Of a stretch of DNA of 8,558 bases, positions 6,454-8,558 are shown in pieces. The notes beneath the pieces are model-generated. The model saw only the letters and a list, made by a program, of their open reading frames with translations. It had not been told where the DNA came from and did not search any database. The DNA is from DASVBE01 sp036375995 (GTDB lineage: Bacteria; Actinomycetota; Actinomycetes; Streptosporangiales; Streptosporangiaceae). The translations under genes were made by a program, and so were the position numbers. Location of the stretch: NCBI GenBank assembly GCA_036375995.1, contig DASVBE010000331.1, positions 1-8,558 on the forward strand, in the 5' to 3' direction. Every line of letters starts with the position of its first letter. Position 1 is the stretch's first letter.

Positions 6454-7298
6454 TGCCGCGCGGCGGGCTGGCCCGGGTGGCGCCGCTGCTGCGGGCGCCG
6501 CGGTACGAGGTGTTCCCGGCGGCCGGCACCGAGCAGGCGGTGCTGGACTGGGTGCCCCGCGAGCTGACCGTGACGGTGACCGCGTCGCCGGCCCGCGGCC
6601 TGGAGCCGACGCTGGCCCTGGCTACCGCGCTGGCCGGGCACGGCTACCCGGTGGTGCCGCACGTGACCGCGCGGCTGGTCCGTGACGACGCGCACCTGGC
6701 CGACATCGTGGCCCGGCTGACCGCGGCCGGGATCAGTGACATCTTCGTGCCGGCCGGGGACGCCGACCCGCCGGCCGGGCGGTTCACCAGCGCGCTCGAT
6801 CTGCTGGAGCGGCTGACCGGGATGGGCCGCCCGTTCGCCCGGGTGGGCATCACCGGCTACCCGGAGAGCCACCCGAAGATCGGCGACGACATCACGATCC
6901 AGTCCATGTGGGACAAGCGGCGGCACGCGACCTACCTGGTCAGCAACCTGTGCTTCGACCCGGCCACGCTGCGCCAGTGGATCATGCGGGTCCGCGCCCG
7001 GGGGGTCACCCTGCCGCTGCTGGTCGGCCTGGCCGGCCCGGTGGACCGGGCGCGGCTGGTGCGGATGGCGGCGAAGGCCGGGGTGAGCGAGTCGGCCCGG
7101 TTCCTGGCCGGGCACACCGAATGGTTCCTCCGGCTCGGTGTGCCCGGCGGCTACAGCCCGCAGCGGCTGCTGGACCGGGCCGGCGGTACTCTCACCGACC
7201 CGGCCGCAGCCGTCGAGGGGCTGCATATCTTCACGTTCAACCAGCTCCGGCAGACCGAGGAGTGGCGCAGGCAGATGCTGGCGCTGACCCCGGCCTGA
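6453..7298 (+). CDS. MetF-like 5,10-methylenetetrahydrofolate reductase, divergent short form
   Basis: FAD-dependent TIM-barrel enzyme of 281 aa that interconverts methyl-THF and methylene-THF. In this operon the oxidative direction makes sense, feeding the removed methyl group into the C1 pool. Family stretches include YEVFPA (18-23, Glu19 probably the catalytic Glu), TASPARGLEPTLALATALA (43-61), VVPHVTARLVRD (67-78), PAGD (100-103, Asp103 in the place of the LRGD aspartate), GITGYPESHP (132-141), and LHIFTFN (257-263). The usual ITQxFFD segment reads LVSNLCFDP (162-170), so the Gln important for folate binding in the E. coli enzyme appears to be replaced by Asn or Ser. ATG at 6453 overlaps the DUF1638 stop (TGATG), favouring coupled translation. 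It is the last gene of the operon and is followed by a hairpin 28 nt downstream. Whether this is also the cell's housekeeping MetF cannot be told here. Confidence 0.88.
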   Translation: MPRGGLARVAPLLRAPRYEVFPAAGTEQAVLDWVPRELTVTVTASPARGLEPTLALATALAGHGYPVVPHVTARLVRDDAHLADIVARLTAAGISDIFVPAGDADPPAGRFTSALDLLERLTGMGRPFARVGITGYPESHPKIGDDITIQSMWDKRRHATYLVSNLCFDPATLRQWIMRVRARGVTLPLLVGLAGPVDRARLVRMAAKAGVSESARFLAGHTEWFLRLGVPGGYSPQRLLDRAGGTLTDPAAAVEGLHIFTFNQLRQTEEWRRQMLALTPA

Positions 7299-7325
7299 AC
7301 CCCGTGTTCTGCGGTGCTGGCTGAC

Positions 7326-7345
7326 GGTGCCGTGGCTACGGCGCC
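7326..7345 (+). terminator. Hairpin after metF-like gene, probable operon terminator
   Basis: GGTGCCGT and ACGGCGCC form an 8-bp stem (one G-U pair) around a GGCT loop, starting 28 nt after the metF stop. There is no U-tract, which is common for actinobacterial terminators. Confidence 0.5.
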
Positions 7346-7437
7346 TCGGTGGCGGCCGCCCGGGCCACTCCGGGCCGCGGCGCCGCGGCTTCCTGATCAA
7401 TGCGTGCTTGCCTGTTCCGGCATGCCAGCCGTGTCAT
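7336..7437 (-). CDS. Possible small ORF, 33 aa, unknown
   Basis: ATG at 7437 on the minus strand is preceded by AAGGAGA with a 7-nt gap, a near-perfect Shine-Dalgarno placement. It opens a 33-residue frame (beginning MTRLACRNRQARIDQEAAAP) that ends at TAG (7338-7336). The product is basic in its first half and Ala-rich after that, with no recognised domain. The frame overlaps the proposed operon terminator. The SD and ATG lie between the arms of the CATGCCAG inverted repeat. The ribosome binding site is the only good evidence; this could be chance in GC-rich DNA. Confidence 0.2.
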   Translation of the reverse strand: MTRLACRNRQARIDQEAAAPRPGVARAAATEAP

Positions 7438-7568
7438 CCCCGTGTCTCCTTGCCTATCGGTTGGTTGGTCCTGGCATGGCCGGCTAGCGGCGCGGCAGGG
7501 TGAGGGCGTGCGCCAGCAGCTCACGAGGCATGTCCGGCGCACTGCTCCGCCGTGGAATGGCGAAGCGT

Positions 7569-7598
7569 AGCAGGACCCGGGGCCAACCGGGTCCTGCT
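7569..7598 (-). terminator. Perfect 12-bp hairpin, probable bidirectional terminator
   Basis: AGCAGGACCCGG and CCGGGTCCTGCT pair perfectly around a 6-nt GGCCAA loop. It lies 16 nt beyond the stop codon of the minus-strand PH-like gene and downstream of the plus-strand operon, so it could end transcription from both sides. No U-tract follows on either strand. Confidence 0.75.
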
Positions 7599-7614
7599 CG
7601 TCAGCGGCGGCCGC

Positions 7615-7986
7615 TCAGACGGTGCTGACCGCGGTCGCGTCAGACGACTCGATGTCCTTGAAGAACCGGCGGTGCACCCGCAGATACTCGCTGCCGACCG
7701 GAACCTGGTGCCACAGGCCGGTGCCCGGGCCCAGCCGGGTGGACCGCGGCAGCTCGGTGACGACGCCCTTGGCCTTCGCCATGCTGTACTTGCCCGCGTC
7801 CAGGACCAGGATGCGGTCCGGCGTGACCACGAAGATCCGGTACCGGTTCAGGCTCAGGAAGAAAAAGATCCCGCCGAGCGCGGCCAGGTACTGGCTGGCC
7901 GTCTGGCCGGCGAAGATGGCCTGCACCGGCTCGCCCGGCCGCAGAAACGGGGCGGCCGACGCCGCCATCTTGTCGCGAAGCGCCAT
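7615..7986 (-). CDS. Conserved actinobacterial PH-like hypothetical protein
   Basis: A 123-aa protein resembling small bacterial PH-like (bPH-type) hypothetical proteins of actinomycetes; I do not know a function. The N-terminal part (1-30) is polar and helical with LRPGEPVQAIFAGQTASQYL. A hydrophobic stretch at about 33-46 (YLAALGGIFFFLSL) could be a short membrane-associated helix or a core strand. It is followed by the strand-rich RYRIFVVTPDRILVLDAG (48-65) that is typical of these folds. The region VTELPRSTRLGPGTGLWHQ (76-94) looks like a conserved family signature. The ATG at 7986 is chosen because AGGGAGGA lies six bases upstream; the frame stays open to 8193, but that extension has an arginine-rich, non-conserved look. 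The gene stands alone, convergent with the methyl-transfer operon, and ends in a strong hairpin. Confidence 0.8.
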   Translation of the reverse strand: MALRDKMAASAAPFLRPGEPVQAIFAGQTASQYLAALGGIFFFLSLNRYRIFVVTPDRILVLDAGKYSMAKAKGVVTELPRSTRLGPGTGLWHQVPVGSEYLRVHRRFFKDIESSDATAVSTV

Positions 7987-8327
7987 GGCTTCCTCCCTGG
8001 AAAGATAAGGCAATTGCGGCAGCAATCCCCCAGGCCGGAAACGCGCATGGCAAAATAAGGCCGCTTTGCTGGCACTTTTCCGCGGTTCATATTCGCAGAA
8101 CCGCGGCTGACCACCCGGCGGCCGCTCTGCCCGGAATCTGTGCAGGGGAACGGCTCTGACTGAACGGTAGGCGTCGGCTCCCCTGCCGATCATCGGTCGT
8201 TTGACCTATTTCCGGTCAGCCGGATACCCATCGTGCAGGCGCGTGCTGCTACCCCAGGGCGTCCGGCCGGCGGAGCCGGCCCAGCTCGCGGCGCGCCTCC
8301 AAAGCGGCCCGGAGCGAGCCAGCTAGC
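7987..8327. other. Intergenic region upstream of the PH-like gene
   Basis: This 341-bp gap lies between two minus-strand genes. The part next to the PH-like gene (about 7990-8095) is clearly more AT-rich than the rest of the window, as expected for a promoter and leader, but I cannot choose a -10/-35 pair with confidence. Small inverted repeats are ATTGC-N4-GCAAT (8013-8026), CCGATCATCGG (8186-8196), TGACC-N7-GGTCA (8202-8218) and GCCGGC-GGA-GCCGGC (8266-8280). The last one is a possible weak terminator after the EthD gene. No convincing gene is seen. Confidence 0.5.
8186..8218. promoter_or_regulatory. Pair of adjacent inverted repeats, possible operator
   Basis: CCGATCATCGG (8186-8196) and TGACC-N7-GGTCA (8202-8218) lie six bases apart, about 200 nt upstream of the PH-like start. 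The second shares GGTCAGCCGGA with the divergent control region near 1508. The functional assignment is tentative. Confidence 0.25.
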
Positions 8328-8558
8328 TCAGTCCTCCGCCGCGATGAACATCCGCGTCCCGGGCGGGGCGATCTTCTGGAAGTCGGCCGCGGTGGCGTTG
8401 CCCTCGGGCGAGCCGAACGCGGCCTGCAGGGCCCCCTGGTCCGCGAAGTACAGGTTGGTGATCCGGTAGTAGGTCTGCTCGCCGCCGTCGGCAGCGGCCA
8501 CGACCTTGCCGGTGTCTGTCCGCTCCAGCCCGGGAATGGCCTGGACCAGCGGCATGTG
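8328..8558 (-). CDS. EthD-family protein, N-terminus beyond the window
   Basis: The C-terminal 76 residues of a small ferredoxin-like alpha/beta-barrel protein of the EthD group, with the full gene usually near 100 codons. The visible part starts with HMPLVQAIPGLE, the conserved HMPL motif of the family. It continues with YYRITNLYFADQGALQAAFGSPEG and ends at TGA (8330-8328). Because the His before the Met is part of the motif, that internal ATG (8555) is not the start and the gene continues past the right edge. EthD proteins accompany diverse oxidative pathways and some act as small dimeric enzymes or accessory proteins; the role here is unknown. Nothing links it to the methyl-transfer module. 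Confidence 0.85.
   Translation of the reverse strand, partial: HMPLVQAIPGLERTDTGKVVAAADGGEQTYYRITNLYFADQGALQAAFGSPEGNATAADFQKIAPPGTRMFIAAED

Larger units (their letters stand above)
7299..7614. other. Intergenic region between convergent genes
   Basis: This 316-bp region separates the plus-strand metF-like gene from the minus-strand PH-like gene. It holds two strong terminator-like hairpins (7326-7345 and 7569-7598), a 16-bp perfect palindrome GCCGCGGCGCCGCGGC (7374-7389), an 8-bp inverted repeat CATGCCAG/CTGGCATG (7421-7428 and 7471-7478), and one possible 33-codon minus-strand reading frame with a good ribosome binding site. No larger gene is convincing. Confidence 0.6.

Noticed and set aside
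7987..8193. N-terminal extension of the PH-like protein to 8193
   Set aside because: The extension is Arg-rich and family-unlike, and a well-placed AGGGAGGA precedes the internal ATG at 7986.
8201..8228. Plus-strand promoter TTGACC-N16-GATACC
   Set aside because: The -10 is poor and no plus-strand gene follows within the window; the frame at 8233-8469 is antisense to the EthD gene.

Overview
The window is very GC-rich, about 70% or more by eye. Its third codon positions are strongly biased to G/C, which produces long antisense shadow frames throughout. The codon use, the many GTG starts, the IclR regulator and the EthD and PH-like small proteins all point to a chromosomal segment of a high-GC actinomycete. 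That taxonomic call is an inference. No IS element, tRNA, rRNA, CRISPR array or phage gene was seen.

Left and centre (1-7298): a corrinoid-dependent methyl-transfer module. On the minus strand is a nearly complete MttB/COG5598-family methyltransferase gene without an in-frame amber codon; it runs off the left edge. Divergently, on the plus strand, six tightly packed genes follow: an IclR-family regulator, a B12-binding corrinoid protein (DxHDxG motif), a methyltetrahydrofolate:corrinoid-type methyltransferase, a RACo-like [2Fe-2S]/ASKHA corrinoid reactivase, a DUF1638 protein and a MetF-like 5,10-methylenetetrahydrofolate reductase. Four of the five junctions overlap (GTGA, ATGA, TGATG, and a possible long overlap), and the fifth has a 17-nt gap, so this looks like one operon.

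How the genes likely work together (inference from family roles): MttB demethylates an unknown N-methylated compound and loads the methyl group on the corrinoid protein. The second methyltransferase passes it to tetrahydrofolate. MetF, run in the oxidative direction, converts methyl-THF to methylene-THF for the C1 pool. The RACo-like protein re-reduces corrinoid that has fallen to Co(II), and DUF1638 is an uncharacterised accessory. IclR probably controls both arms from the 142-bp divergent region, which holds two inverted repeats overlapping plausible promoters.

Right (7299-8558): the plus-strand operon ends at terminator-like hairpins. Then come a small minus-strand gene for a conserved PH-like hypothetical protein (123 aa), a 341-bp gap with a few inverted repeats, and the C-terminal part of a minus-strand EthD-family gene that runs off the right edge. 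These look unrelated to the methyl-transfer module.

The main unknowns are the MttB substrate, the role of DUF1638, the true start of the DUF1638 gene (a four-copy 15-bp tandem repeat sits there), and how a Co(I)-dependent pathway is kept reduced in what is probably an aerobe.
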